A stretch of 64,000 bases of DNA from Nymphaea colorata. Lineage: Eukaryota; Streptophyta; Magnoliopsida; Nymphaeales; Nymphaeaceae. The stretch spans positions 870,001-934,000 of the forward strand of contig NC_045141.1 of assembly GCF_008831285.2 (NCBI RefSeq), in the 5' to 3' direction. The position numbers and the translations under genes were made by a program. Of the stretch, positions 26,091-39,580 are shown in pieces (within the stretch, counting starts at the first letter, position 1; each line of letters begins with the position of its first letter). Below the pieces are notes generated by a model that had not been told where the DNA came from, ran no database searches, and saw only the letters and a list, made by a program, of their open reading frames with translations.

Positions 26091-28685
26091 TGTTTGCATC
26101 TCAAAATTTTCATTGGTTTTGGAGTGCTCTAGAAAAATGAGGTTTAGTTTTGAAATAGGGAAGAAAGAGACTCGCCCGTTGGTACGAGGATCGACCGTTC
26201 CCGGTGCCTTTACCGGGGGTAATCAACCCAATTTATCATTGATGCATTTCATTTTGACTTAAACAACTTTTTGATTTTATATGTGGTGTTGAAAAATGTC
26301 GAAAGTTTGGTGTTTCAAACTTTTGAAAAGATTCTTGAAGAATCGCTTGAAAATGTGAAATATTTTGAGGAAAAAGTGGAATTAGTAAATATCATTTGAA
26401 AAGCTTGTGAAATCATTTTAAAATCACTTTAGTGTTCTCTTAAGACTTTAAGTATGTTTGAGATTTTGCTTTAATTCGGTTACCACCTATTTAGAGCTCT
26501 ATCCCCTCTTACTTAAATTCTTTTGGAGATGTGTTTGTGATCATAAATGAAATAAAGTGAGTGAGAATGCATAGATGCATTTATCCAATATGATTGGAAG
26601 AATGTAAAACATTCCTACCATAACATTTATCTAAAGTCATTCCTACCACAACATACATATAAGAATTTTGTTTTTGTAAATATCATATATATGAAGGAAA
26701 AGTTTTTAAAAATGGATTGGGATTGTAGACCTATCAAGCATGAATCCAATATTGGGTCATTACTTGGTTTGTGGTCTTAATGAAGTCAGTAAAATTTTAA
26801 AATCTTAAATGGTAAGATATTGAAAGAACGGAAAAGATGAAAGACTACATTTCAAGAGAGATATAGAAAATAAAAGAGAGAAAAAGATCTTGAAAATCAT
26901 AAAATCATATGTTTTTAAAGGAAGAGAGATACATATTCATACACATAATTTATATATATATATATATATATATACATATATGAAATCTTGTAAAAATGAG
27001 GTTTAAAACAAATAGAGAAGAGAAGATCGTTTTAGAAAGAGAGAGATTTAAAATGGAATACATGTACATATATTCATATATACATATACGAGAGTTTGTA
27101 AAAGTATGATAAATCATCAAGAAAGAATAATAAAGAAAAATATTCATGTGCACACATACGTATATAATATGTATATACACATATGTCTTCATGCGTATTA
27201 AAATCAAGAAATGAATTGAAAATAGCCGACTTCAATTTTTGATATAGGCCGGAGGGAAACTTGGGCTCATGCAAGAACCTAAGTTGAGTCTCCAAGGCCG
27301 TATTAGAGAAGTTTCTTTTAAAAATTTTTTGGAAAATATGATTCATATCTAAACATGGAATGTTATGATTTAGTTTGCCACAAGGGATATATTTCTTCCA
27401 CCATTGGGTATGGAAGAAAAGCAAGCAATATAACGAGACACTCGTTAGGGTTCCTAATGGGGTGATTAGAAAAGAAACTAGCGTAAAATGACATGCAAAT
27501 GCATATTAACATGTACATATTTCGTGAAGGTTTTCCCGGGTTGGACAAGTCCCAACCTCAAAAATCACAAGGAGAAATCACAACCCCAAACACTCACTCT
27601 CATCGTGCATTGGCTCATATAAATGGAAGATTAGAATATCATGCATGAGCATCATTTCAAACATGAATGATGAATGAAGACAATATATCAAGTATATTTT
27701 TGGAGATAAATGAAGATATGGATTTTGTTTGTCTTGCTCATACTCCCGGTGTACTCAAGAGTAGCTCTTGATTCCGGATCATTTGAGCTATCTTGCATGG
27801 CCATGGGGAGATGACAAAAGGAAAAGGACAATATGAAAAGGAAAGATTGCATGATATAAGCATGAACATAAAATATCATCTCATTTTCTCATGCTCCCGG
27901 TGCACTTGAGCATAGCCTCTTGACTCCAAAAATAGAGATTAAAGGTTATCTCATATGGCCATGGGGAGAGGAAGAAGAGAGAAAATGATGAAATGAAAAT
28001 AGAGGTTTACATACCACGGATATGAATGATACTGGAAATGCCATGGAGAGGAGAAAATGAAAATAGAGGAAGATTAAATATCTCGAATGTGATTGATATT
28101 GGAAATAAGTCCTCTTTTGAATGATCTTGGACTTACCTTGAATGAAGCTCCCATGATGTTGAAGATGAAGAGAAATGGAAACAGGAAGAGGGAGAGAGAA
28201 AGAACTCAAGAGAAACTCTAAGTCTTCAAGTGAGAATACTCTAGAATTTCTCTCAATGCTAACTCTTGCCCAAGAGGGGGGAAGTATGAGGTATTTATAG
28301 AGTATTTTGGAGCCAAAATTTGAAATTCGAATTTAAGAGGGAAAACTTTTAAGAGCCAAAATTCGAAATTCAAATTCAAGATTTGAATTCAAGAGGGAAG
28401 AGTTTTAGAGCTAAAATTCAAAATTCGAATTTAGGATTTGAATTCAAGAGGGAAGAGTTTTAGAGCTAAAATTTGAAATTTGAATTCAAGATTTGAATCC
28501 GAAAGGAATGAGTTTTGGAGCCAAAATTCAAAATTTGAATTCGGCTTTAGAATTTGAGTTTGGAATTCTCAATTTGGATCTAAACTTGGATTTTGGATCT
28601 AAATTTGGATTTAAAATTTATTTTAAAAATAATAGGACCAAAATTTTAATAGCCCCCTTTTTTTGAAAAATTTGGGGTGATTACA
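26091..28685 (-). repeat. 5' LTR of the LARD-like element (2,595 bp)
   Basis: Begins TGTTTGCATC and ends GGGGTGATTACA on the + strand, so has the canonical TG...CA ends. It aligns along its whole length with the left LTR, so both derive from one insertion event. Confidence 0.9.
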
Positions 28686-31600
28686 ACTGATGATATCATT
28701 TTAGTAAGTTGATTCAGCTTCCCTCAGCCCAATGTAGTTACATCATTCATAGTGGAAGACCATTTCTGTTATACATATCCACCAACCTTATCTATTTCAC
28801 TCACCCGATCAATTCACTCTATTTATGTCTGGAGTTCATTTTAACTCAATTTCCATTAGAATTTCCTGATCTTCCAATTGATAATAGTCTGGGAGTCACT
28901 GATTGGGGTTCCCTTTGTTCAACCTGTTGAAACTCCACCTAGAGCCATCCAAATTTACCAATTTTTTATTCTCACCTAGTGATTTTAGTAAAACAGACTT
29001 TTTGGGCATACCCAATAGCATTTTTGAATTTCGTCTGAACCAGGCTAGCATTTGGGATGTGATGACTGGCCTTGTCAAATTTAAGGACCATACTTCATTG
29101 GTCACTAATTTTGGCATGAACCTACAAAAATATGCTCAATAGGGCCCACAAATCCTAACCCCCTCAAAACTACCATAATAGTTGCTGCAGGTCTCCCAAA
29201 CATTCGTTTCTGAAGACCACCTAGAAATAACTCTAGTGGGACACATAGATCCTAGTATAATCGTTCTTGTCAGAAATAGATAAACTTGAACGTAGAAGAG
29301 CCAACTCAACTCAGCTTGCAAATTTAGCCCCCACAAAACCCCACCTAGTTCAATCTACCAAAACCTGCCTAATTTAGATCTGGTGGGAACCATCAAGGCT
29401 ACCACAACTGAACTTGGCTAAACCCATTGAACCTTAAAAGAAATTAAGATTTAGTCAATTCAGCTCAAGTCACCCAGACCAACATAAAGTGACCTACCCA
29501 TGGTCCAAGGCTCGTCAAGCACATCTCTCACCTTGGCTCAAGCCAAATAAATTTCCTATTGAATAAGCTTAAGTTTACTGAACTTAATTTCTAAAGCTAT
29601 AGACTTCGTTTTGCCAGGTTCAGTCAATGAAGCCCAATTCTATCAAAACCAATTATAGTTTGACCAGTACCTAACTCAAGCTCAGTCAATTGAGGTTCGT
29701 TTGCTCAAACAAGTGCTAGTTTGACTTGGTTTGTCTAGACTCAGTCAACATTGGACCCAAACCAAACTCACCTACCTCAGTGGGACCCAAAAAGGGGCAC
29801 CTCCATGTTTCAGTTGAAATGTTCATCCAAATTTGTAATTTAGATCCAAAATCTACAATCTGAGTCCAATTTTGGATCCATATTAGACATACATCCTTAT
29901 TTCAAATCCTATTTTGAAACTTCAATATTTTGACATCTGAACTAAATCTATATTTCAAGTTCAAATATTGATATGAATATGGATCTAAGTCCTATCATCA
30001 CAATATGAAGCTCCCAAATGATGACACTTCTCATTGGGCTAATCCTAACTATCCAAATCAGGGTTATATTTTTCAATGATGCAAATCCTAGCCACCTTGT
30101 TGTGATGCCCTTTAGGGTTAAAACCCTCCAAAAATAACCAAAATGCCATAAACAACAATTGTAAATAGGGGTGAGAAGTAGACGGATTATTCATTGTCTT
30201 AGCACATTTCAGGTATGTCTCTCTGTTTTCTTAGTTTCTTCAAGCTCTCTTTGTAGATTCTCTGACTTAGCCAACTTTGAGGTTTTGAAAAGACCCAAGT
30301 TGAGGCTGCCATCCACCCTAGAAATCTCTAGTTGGGACATCCAGTAGGAAGAGGAAAGAAGAAGAAGAAGAAGAAATAGCTGTTTCCTAAGTAGGCTATC
30401 CTTCTCCCTCTCCATCCCTCACACTACAAGTTGCATGAAGCTCTCTATAGAGGCTTCATTATTTGTTTATCTTCTTGTCTATGGCCATTAATGAGAAGAG
30501 TTCGTATTCATGGATGAAGCTCCTTCTCAACACCAACATACTGCTTTCTTGCTCCTTCCATTATTATTTTAAGTTTTTTGCCTTACTAGTCATCTTAGTT
30601 GAGGCTACTTGCATGGACGTTGTCTCCCTCTTGAGGAACAGAATGCATGGTTTTATTTATTTTCTTACCAATTTTTTCGCATGTTGCATTTTCTTAGTGT
30701 TAAGAGCATTGATAGGTTGATACTACCTTTATGGATGTATCTCCCTCTTGGCCAACAAGGATTTATTATGTTTCCCTCATTGTGTGGCATATTAAGCAGG
30801 TTCTCGAATGGATCTTCAAGTTACGTTCAATATAAGATTAACTTAATCCATACAAAACTGCTTTATGCATTCTTATTTGCCAGTACAGTTATCTATATCT
30901 TTATGTTATTTTTTATTTTGGCATGCATGCATGCATTATATATGTTCGATTATGCATTATAGGTCTAGATATGCTCTATTCCATGATTTGCAAGTGGTCC
31001 ACGTGATTAGTCTTGGTTCTTATTAAGAGTCTACATTTTGAGAACCTAGGTTCTTAAGGTCAAAATCTGTTTTCCAAAGAATCCACATTTTCGTCTAACT
31101 TGAGAATCCCTTTTCTCCCAGTCCACTAGCTAGTTTAACTAATCATAAGAGGCAATTGTTTTATTCCATGTGCCCAATAAGGTCCCACCAAGTTTTGTAA
31201 GAATTAGACTTATTTTGGCCCTCAGTTTGCATGATTTTCTAGATCATATTTTATGCAATTACAAGTATCCGAAATTTGGTCCTGAAATTTCATCAAATTG
31301 GGAACTCAATAAGTTGAGTTCTACAAGTTAGACTTCTGTTTTGTCAAAGCCACTGACTTGCCTCATGTGCCTAGTTAGCTAACACTAATTTTCAGCCTAG
31401 TCCAAGATGTTTTGGTTTTTTTAGATCGATTCCTTAGAGTCTGTTTTTTGCTGAATTTCCAACTTTCAGTTAAAACTGTTTCTGTCCCAATTTTGTCACA
31501 TCATAGTTCCTGTTCTAGCTATAGTTTTTTCAGATTTTTTCACTTAGGATCACTTTGATAGACCAAGCAACTAACTACACTATTTAAGCCCATCCCAGTT

Positions 31601-32600
31601 CATCTAGGCATCTAAATGTGGTCATAAATTTGGCTGTTGGATCATTTTATCTGTCATTTTCCTGCAACTTCTGTTTTCTTACACTAAGTTTGCAACATCG
31701 TAGTTTTCGGTCCAAACCTTGTTATTCAATGTGTATACGAGGGTAGATTGATGATGTACGGAGAATATAGACATCAAATTTCAAGTCAAAGCTAAGGTTG
31801 TTTGATAAGATTTTCATTGTTCTAAATAGTTATGCTTGGTATGATATCATAATGACTTCCACAACACATGAAAACAATGTCATCTAACCATTGTCTAATG
31901 GTGTTAATCGTTTTCCTATCCAATATCTTCATTTATCAGCTTTCATATTTGCTGGCCTCTTGTCGTCAATGGGTGCATACAAATCATTACAATGGAGTAA
32001 ATCCTTCATTTTTGCTTTTCATATAATCTAGTTTTTTTTTTTTTTTTTTCATTGAGAGAAATGATCATAGTGGTAGACAACTCCATCTTCCTATAAAAAT
32101 GAACACCACAAACCTTAGGCACAGTGATGCCACTATGTTATGATGATTCACAACTCACAAACCTTGAGACAAACTCGTAAAAGCTCTCCTAAAATAGATA
32201 GATTCTTATGAAGAATAGATTACCAGTACAAGTGTATACTTAAAGAGACAATACAAGTTTGTTTCAATACTTAATGTTGCCACAAGAGATCTCAGACATA
32301 AAAGATGCATAGATTGAATATTTACGCAGCGAGCGACAACTTTAGCACCAATATAGCAGGCCAAACAAAAAGGGATTGCACTAAACTGCTGAAACTGATT
32401 TCGAACTGCGAGAATAGATGTGATGCTGAAATTTCAATTAAAAGTGAAGATATTGCAGAAATAAAACAGTAGAAAACAGTCACATTGAAAATGCCTAATT
32501 TTTAGGATGAAATAAATAAATAAATAAATAAATTAATAACTACACACACACACGTTAACATCAATATATGTGTTGTTCTTCTTGCATAAAATAGCAAAAA
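28686..32600. other. Intergenic, no gene recognised
   Basis: AT-rich, rich in short CAATTTTGGATCC-like strings to about 30010, then featureless. A GAA run (30355-30378) and a poly-T run (32032-32050) explain several low-complexity frames. Confidence 0.55.
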
Positions 32601-34264
32601 TCATCTAAGGGAATGAACCTAAAAAGAGAAACCGCAAGAAAAGATATCACCGAGAATTCTTCTTTTCTTCCGCTTATTCTTCTCATTTTATTTCACTCCC
32701 TCTTTCTCTGCACATGCACCCACGCAGCAGCACGATTCTTCATCGTCTACAGCTGCGTTCTTTCTCCTCTTCCTCTCTCGCTGCCTTCACCGATGGCACC
32801 TCTCCCAAGCTATCCTATTTGTGGTTTTGTGAGAGACCAACGTAGAACTCTCGTTCCCTCTTTCTATTGGAGATCCCATGCTCCTGCCAGTTCTGCCCAA
32901 TTCCAGCAGTCTATGGGTGAAGGCACGACTTCATTCAACTCTCATGAAGTCTAATTTGTTGATGTTGATAGAAGAATGCTTGCTGAAGCCGGATGTTGTT
33001 GTTAGCATCCCTCTTTTCTATCGGCATGTGTGCCAGTCTGCAGACATCAATGGCTGACCCTATTGTCGTCATCAGCCACCGTCATTCCATTTCCTTCCTC
33101 CTTTTCCTAACCTACGAAAGCCACTGTCTTCACTTCAATGGTGAATGATAGAAATATGGTGGCTGGGATCAGCCAATTTAATTGCATCAAGGTTGCAGGT
33201 AGCAAACAGATCCATTGCGGCTGAAGCAAGACACTATCGGACCCTCTTCCATCATACTGGATCTCAAGAGGCCCTATAATCTCATCGAGCAGTCCCTATT
33301 TGCTTGCAATCGAATGCTCACCACACTGCCGCTGCCATCGTTCCCAACTGCCAAAGGTTCCCCTGTTTCAGGCAGCCATTATCCCACTTTCTCCATTTTT
33401 GTCGCCAATCCACCTTCATCTGCTCACCGTCAATTTACTCTCCATTTGGCACACCCATTGTTCATCGTTTCATTAAATATCAGTTACCAACGAGATTGAC
33501 TGGAGCAACCTTGGTCAATTCTACTCCCACGAACAGCATTACTCTGCCAAATCCCTAAATCAGACGTGGATTCTACCAGCATTGTTCTCAGCTGCTGCTG
33601 ACTTTCACCAATCATTCGTCAGCCCCTGTTCGATGCTAGCCATTGCCCACCATTCCATATCATTCCGATCATTGCAGGCAATCATGGGAATTCTGGATGA
33701 AAAACTGCATTTCCCTGTTCATAACTGGCCTTTGAAGTTCTGGCTGAACATGCAACAATGGCTGCCCTTCCGAAAAGGTGTGTATTGTGACTTTAGATTT
33801 TGAGAATTTAGGCGTTTACAGTTCCCGATTGCTGCCGGTTCATCTTCTTCTGTCATAGGGTCGGCGGTCAACACTTCCAAATCTTGTGGACCTATTATCT
33901 CAGTTAAGAGTTTTCATTCCATTTTAACTTGCACGAGGATTTCAGTTCGCTTGCACCTTTCTTTGTATCATTAATTGCCATAGATCTGGTTGTAGGTTTA
34001 TTAATATATGTTCTGGTTCTTTTCAGGGTGATTTGCCATGTTTCTATTGCAGTTCATCTAAACTTAGCTCAGATACATATTAATTTTCCTTTCAATCTGT
34101 TAAATATGTGTTTCATACCATTACATTTTTTTCTAAGCCATGTGACCAATCTCATGCTATCCTTTTGTTTTAATTCCTCTGTAGGTATGCATATAATTAA
34201 ATTTATATTTATTAGATGCACGTCTACAATACGTTTTTCAATTTTTTGTTAGTCCAAGACATGT
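32601..34264. other. CT-rich then mixed sequence, no gene recognised
   Basis: Composition becomes more even and several frames of 70-110 codons overlap on the + strand (32613-32954, 33215-33558). None shows a recognisable domain or consistent splice pattern. This could be an old retroelement or gene relic, but I cannot name it. Confidence 0.35.
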
Positions 34265-34560
34265 GTCCCTACAAAAAAAACAGGGTTGTACCAGTGAAGA
34301 AGAGTCACCAGCAAAGACAAAGAAATTATACCGGTGGAGGATTTCACCGGTATAATTGTGCCCGGTGATAAACTTCACCGGGATATTTTTTGAGAGAGAA
34401 CCACCGCTATAGTCTTTTTTTTTTTTTTTTTTTGAAACCCACGTGGTGGGAAGTCTATACCGCTGAATTTTCACCGGTCTAGGCAGGAAGATTTATAACG
34501 GCATTCCTACAGCGGGGAATACATTGACCGCTATAGTTGAGATTTTACACCACTCAAATT
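34265..34560. mobile_element. Possible CACTA-type terminus with ACCGG motifs
   Basis: The end CCCTACAAAAAAAACAGGG resembles CACTA termini (CACTACAAAAAA) with one changed base. It is followed by repeated subterminal motifs in both orientations: TACCGGTGG, CACCGGTATAA, CCCGGTGA, CACCGGGATA, ACCGCTATAG and CACCGGTCTA. A possible opposite end, ATCACCGCTTTTTTGTAGGG, lies at 36713-36732, overlapping the start of another element. No transposase or exact target duplication was found. Confidence 0.45.
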
Positions 34561-36727
34561 TTTCGCTGGCAGTCTGTTTTTCCAGTCTCCAGTATAAGTA
34601 ACTTTTTATACAAACCCACTCCCCCCACCTCCCTCCACAACCCTCGGATTTTCTTCCCGAATTAATTTCTCTTTCCTTCCCTCTAAAAATTTCTCTGTGC
34701 ATTGTCGAAGGTTTCCATCCTCTTTCTTGTGGGGATTGCCGGTAGTAGATTCCGGCGATCATGCTTTTCTCTGGTAAGTGTTCTCTTCCTCCTTCCATTG
34801 TTGCTGCGTAGGAAGCTGAAGAGCCTGCCGGCTTCACCTGTGCCATTGAGGTTAATGAAAGGGAGCACCGGCGAGCCCTCCTATTCTCACTCTCAGGCTA
34901 TGGCTTGCCCTTTTAGGGTTCTAAAATTTCCCCTTCGTTGATTGTGGGAACGCCCAACTGATCCTCTTCTAGCTGGTCGACCAGCAGGAGCGATGGAGGA
35001 AGGCTTAGCTTCCTCATCCACTGGTTCCGGCTTCTTGCAGTCGGATTCAGGGTGATCGGTGGAGGGAGGTAGAGCAGCGGATGATGCAGATGGAGGCGAG
35101 GCAAACAGCTGCGAAGGCGTAGGCTAACCACCCGCTCTTGGCTGCCGACGCCAAGATGTGGGAGATAATGGAAGCCAAGTGTTTGTTGAAATCTTTGAGA
35201 GCGGATGAGAGCGGAGTGTGGGTGCAGGTGCCGAAGTGGCACATTTCAAAAAATTTAGTTGCGGTGGTGGTGAAGAGAAGGTATTTTGTTATTATTATTA
35301 TTATTATTAATTTATTATTATATTATAAAATAAGAATATATATATTATTATTACAATTTAGTTATCAATGTATATAAACATAGTTGCATAATTGTATTAC
35401 ATAAGAAAATACCATAACAACATATATTATATATATTATATTATATATAGTAATTTAGTAACATGACATACTAACGGTCTAACATAAAACATAAAAATTG
35501 ATAGAATCATAGAAGTAGAAATTGAAAATTTGAAATTAAAACTTTAAAAGAACAAGACAATATAAGCTTAGATTATATATTATAAGTTTATAAGATGACA
35601 ATATATCACTATATCACTTGCAAAGTATATATGCACGACTGTATATATACACGACTGACAATATATATTTGTTAGTTGAACTTTGAAACTTTTATAAGAG
35701 ATTCAAAAACAACTCAACAAGCATCTAAAATAAAATGCTAAAAATGTATATAACAATAGTACCAAAAGATGAGACACATTTAGACCGAACGCGGGTTGAC
35801 CACACCTGACTTGAGTTTGACATGAGTCAGGTGTGTGTCAAAAATGGACAAATATAGTCTGGTGCACCTGAGATTCACGTTGACTGGGTTCAGGTGTGAG
35901 TCGGAGCCGCACCCATGTCTGGTGCACATGCGACTCGGGTGCAGTAGTAAAATAAAAGAGTCCGTGTGACTTAGATTGAAATGTGTCAATGAACATTTAA
36001 TCATTCCTTCACAATGGTCGAGCAAGCATGCTTTAGATTGTAGACTTTTCAGGCTATGTTATTTTGATGTGTTCCTCTTCCTGTTAACGTTTCTTTTGAT
36101 CTTTCATACTTCTTGTTCTCTTGCAAATCGAGGCTACTTTGGGGCATCAGATAAGTTGAAGGTTTTTAATTCCCGCTAGAATTTGTCATCATATATCAGT
36201 GTGCTATTGGTTTGGGCCCATTGCTGCTTCTTAAAGTATCCAAAATTCTCCTTGCAGAACTAAATTCTACAGGTCCGTAAAGGAGAGCCACCTGAACATC
36301 ATGGAACCTAATGTATGGTGAACACCGATTAGAGAACCACCAAGTGAAAACAGAAGACCAAAGTTCCTCCTTCTGTCAAAAAAGGTGTCTCCTCTAAGAT
36401 CAAAGAGTAGAGGGTCTTTTACTAAGTCCACGGATTTCAAATTCTGAGTATTCAAGACTTGTTCAGATCAGAGGTAATCGAACACCTTTGTAAAAAACGG
36501 CTTGCTAGCATCCTTGGCTTGTAATCAAGGACAATGTTTCTTAGGAAGTTCCGGTATTAGGTAAACTTGTGAAGTTGAAAACTGATTTTTCCGCAGGTTT
36601 AACTTCAAGTCTTACGTCCAAAATAAGAGTGCAGTCGCAGAAGAAAATGAGTTCCAGCCAAAAAATGTGGCACTCAATTTATGGCACAAAGGAACCATCT
36701 CCGACCAGCAAAATCACCGCTTTTTTG
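34561..36727. other. Possible CACTA interior with an unidentified coding-like fragment
   Basis: Between the two candidate CACTA ends, 34690-35290 is GC-richer and gene-like. One + strand frame includes DAKMWEIMEAKCLLKSLRAD and then WVQVPKWHISKNLVAVVVKR (about 35140-35280). I do not recognise it, and stops precede it. The rest is AT-rich, with (ATT)n at 35288-35330 and a GT/CAGGTG-rich patch at 35780-35945. Nothing further is supported. Confidence 0.3.
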
Positions 36728-37109
36728 TAGGGCTGAAAACGAGCCGAGTCGAGCCCGATCAGCTCGACTAAGTAAGACACGAGCTCGACTCGGCTTGAAC
36801 TCGAATATAGCTCACCTATCCTGACTCGAACTCGACTCGATAGTCACTTGTCGAGCTCAAGCATTAAGCTCGATAAGCTCGTTTAAAGTATACTCATCCT
36901 TGTTGAGCTCGAGCTCGATTAACTCGTTTGGTACTCATCCTTATCGAGCTCGATTAACTCGTTACCAAGGAAATCAAATGTTCCATTAATGTTTATCCTC
37001 ATAATTATTTTTTGCCTACGATTTCCTGAAAAAACTTCAACTTAAAAAAATAATAATAATAAGAGGTCCTATTTGAGTTGACAAAATTAAACATCATAGG
37101 GGTTGGGAG

Positions 37110-37849
37110 TCAGATCTTGTGAACATTATATATTTTCCTATTTGCAGCTAATGGAAACTGTTGTTGTTGTTGCTGTTGTTGTTGGACAACACTTTGTTGT
37201 TGCTCTGGGATCTGCTTTTGGAGTTGCAAACTTTGTTGCAGAAGAGAAGATTGGAGGGGATTCTGATTGGAAAGAAGTAATTGCTGCTGGTTCACTCCAA
37301 GCAATTGCTGCTGTTGCAGTTTAGACTGGATGAGATTCTGTTGCAGCAGCTGGTTTTGTAGCTGAGATTGTGTCAATGGTTGACTGATAAGGCACTGAAG
37401 AGCTGCTTGTGACACTTGTTGTTGTTGCTGCTGCTGCAGCTGTTGTTGCTGTTGCTGCAGTTGTTGACCAGCGATTCCTGGTTTCTGTGTCTGTGTGAAG
37501 GGGTTTGCCAAAGTCCTATTTTGCTGTTGAAGACTATCTAGTTGTTGAGTTTGCTGCTGCAAGTTGGGTAGTCCAAACTGCAGGTTAGATAATGGTAGGA
37601 CATGGCCCTGAAGGGCTAATTGCTTTGAAGGATCATCCACACCAACATTATGTAATTGTGATGGTGTCATGGAGGGAAAACAGTCAGCTTGAATAACCGA
37701 ACCAAGAATCTGGAGGTTCTGCTGCATATTCATCCACTGAACCAAACTCATACCATGTTGTATTGGGTTTTGAACATCTTTGATGCCAATATCATCAGTA
37801 AGCCAAGGCATTGCATTTTTAAAGGCATTCTCTATCTCTGACTCTTCAC
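37110..37849 (-). pseudogene. Auxin response factor middle-region exon fragment (ARF7/19-like)
   Basis: ARFs are nuclear transcription factors that bind auxin response elements; activating members have a Gln-rich middle region. After a plausible acceptor (TTCTTCAG, - strand, at 37850) the frame reads GEESEIENAFKNAMPWLTDD, then IGIKDVQNPIQHGMSLVQWMNMQQ. It continues into long Gln-rich stretches (for example LQQQQQQLQQQQQQQ and QSQLQNQLLQQN) and stops at 37110. The SLVQWMNMQQ signature and Gln content match the activating ARF7/19-type middle region. The DNA-binding B3 domain and the C-terminal PB1 domain are missing, and the frame ends soon after the last Gln run. It is therefore a gene fragment, apparently captured by the surrounding hAT-like element. 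The Gln-rich frame itself is unbroken. Confidence 0.8.
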
Positions 37850-38363
37850 CTGAAGAAAAGTAAGAGATCATGGTTATAAACGATTTCCAAGAAGCCTCAC
37901 AACATCTCAAATTCAAGATAGACCATCAAATATTCATCGGCAACATAACTGGAATGAGGGTTAAGATCCTCAAAAATGTGGAAGCAACAAAAGATTAAAG
38001 AACTTTACACACATAAAAAAACAAAGGAAAGGCTATGTAGTAATCCTAAGTTCCTAACCTTGGATTATAGATCACAGTGACAGGACTAATTAAGCAAGCA
38101 TAACAAGCAAAGACAAAAAGAACCATAAAACCAGATTGAAAAGGGACAATGCATCGATTGAAAGGAGAACCTGGCATTCATAAACAGGTCAGGGAACAAC
38201 AAAGTACAAAGCAAATAAACAGTCGTTCTCTCTTTATCGGCACTTGTATAATGGTTTTACATCATGATAGATCCAACTGGACGAACATACAATTGACAGG
38301 AGGCGAGGTCACAAAGAAAGGATCAAGGAACCCTGATAACCGAATCGAACCTTGTGACTAATG

Positions 38364-38888
38364 CTACTTCTTGTTAGTGCCCTTATTGCCTCCCGCATTC
38401 CCGGATGCTGCTGCTTCTCCCCCCCGCAGCTTTCTTCGCCGCCTTCTCCTGGAGCGCCTTGGCATCCAGGGGGGACACGACGCCAACACCAACCAAAAGG
38501 GAACCATCAATCAAACGAAATAAAGTATATTATAATAGAGAAGACGAACACATCGCAACCATTATCACCATCTTAAAAAAAAACGAAAAACCAACTCACT
38601 CCAAAAACCTAAATACCCAAAATGCAGAAACAAAACAAGAACGAGTCCACACACAAGCAATCAAAGATTCAAAAGCACAACCCAGTTCACAAGACCAGCT
38701 CCCGCACCATGAGCAATTGAAGAAAGCCATTAACAGATGAAAACAAGAGCAAAAATGGGATAAGGGACAAAGGAGAAGATTACCTTTCCCTTCTCTGTTC
38801 CGGAGTCAACCCATCATCTCCGCCCTTCCCCTTGGGGTTCCTTGCCTGAGCCCTCTCCAGATCTCGCTCTCTCTGGTTTCCCCGTGGG
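38364..38888 (-). pseudogene. 4F5/SERF-like small protein gene fragment, two exons
   Basis: The 4F5 (small EDRK-rich factor) family are tiny basic proteins. On the - strand, exon 38888-38784 encodes RGNQRERDLERAQAR then NPKGKGGDDGLTPEQRRER and ends at a good donor (G|GTAATC). The next exon, 38467-38364, encodes DAKALQEKAAKKAA, and in a shifted frame AAASGNAGGNKGTNKK plus stop. Two lesions are visible. The expected AG acceptor before GGATGCC is absent (the sequence reads CCCCCCT). One extra G in a G run shifts the frame after KKAA. The first coding residues should lie in a small upstream exon that I could not find. CT-rich sequence (- strand) further upstream to about 39540 looks like the gene's own leader. 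Confidence 0.8.
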
Positions 38889-39580
38889 CTATCTCGTCAA
38901 GGTAAAGCACATCTCAATCACAAAACCAATAAACAGTGAAGAAAAAGAGGGGATAAAATATCAATAAAGGCATGTCTTGAGACGCAGAAACGGCATTAGA
39001 TTCTCACAAAAAATACACGAAAAACACGGATTATTGGGGTTTTGAATAGAAGATCGCCGAAGGAAACAGGTATTCCCACGATTACTTTTTCCGACACAAA
39101 CTACCATCGAGCAAATAAACACTAAAAAGGAGAAGACATTTAAAATATTCTCAGTTTATCAAGGATATGAGTCATTCTGGTATCGTCGCCGGGAGGAAGA
39201 AACGACGACTCCGCCTGTCAGCAACAAACCAAAAGATCGTGACCAATGGAAAAGAAAAGGGTTCCAAAGATCATCACACCAACGGATCAGAAAATATGCC
39301 AATGATGGTCTTCCTCCTAAGATCGAGCAACTGATTTCTTTTTCTTCCTCAGGAAACAAACAGAGAGAGAGAGCGCGAGGGAGAGACCTGGAAGTGCAGA
39401 CGTCGGAGACGGGAGAACTAGAGAAGAGAAGGTGAAGTCGGAGAGACCGAGAGGCAAGAGAGGGAGAGTCGGAGTCGGAGAGAGCTCAGAGAGGGAGAAG
39501 TGAGAACGAAAAAAAGAAAGTAGGAAACCCTAAATTCTCGAAAAGAGTTTCCCGCTTTCTCATTTGAACCGGTTTTAAAA
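38889..39580 (-). promoter_or_regulatory. Probable captured 5' region of the SERF-like gene
   Basis: On the - strand the sequence upstream of the SERF exon contains an intron-like stretch and then a dense CT-rich block (39360-39540), as in many plant 5' UTRs. This would place a host promoter or leader inside the hAT-like element, pointing toward the SERF and ARF fragments. No start site is assignable. Confidence 0.4.

Noticed and set aside
32613-33803. Overlapping + strand frames of 70-113 codons
   Set aside because: No recognisable domain, no splice logic and no agreement between frames; left as unassigned sequence.
34493-35242. Antisense frames of about 110 codons
   Set aside because: No known domain; the opposite strand has the more protein-like stretch, so these are probably shadows.
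37103-37324. + strand Val/Ala-rich frame
   Set aside because: Shadow of the CAG/CAA-rich ARF Gln repeats on the - strand.
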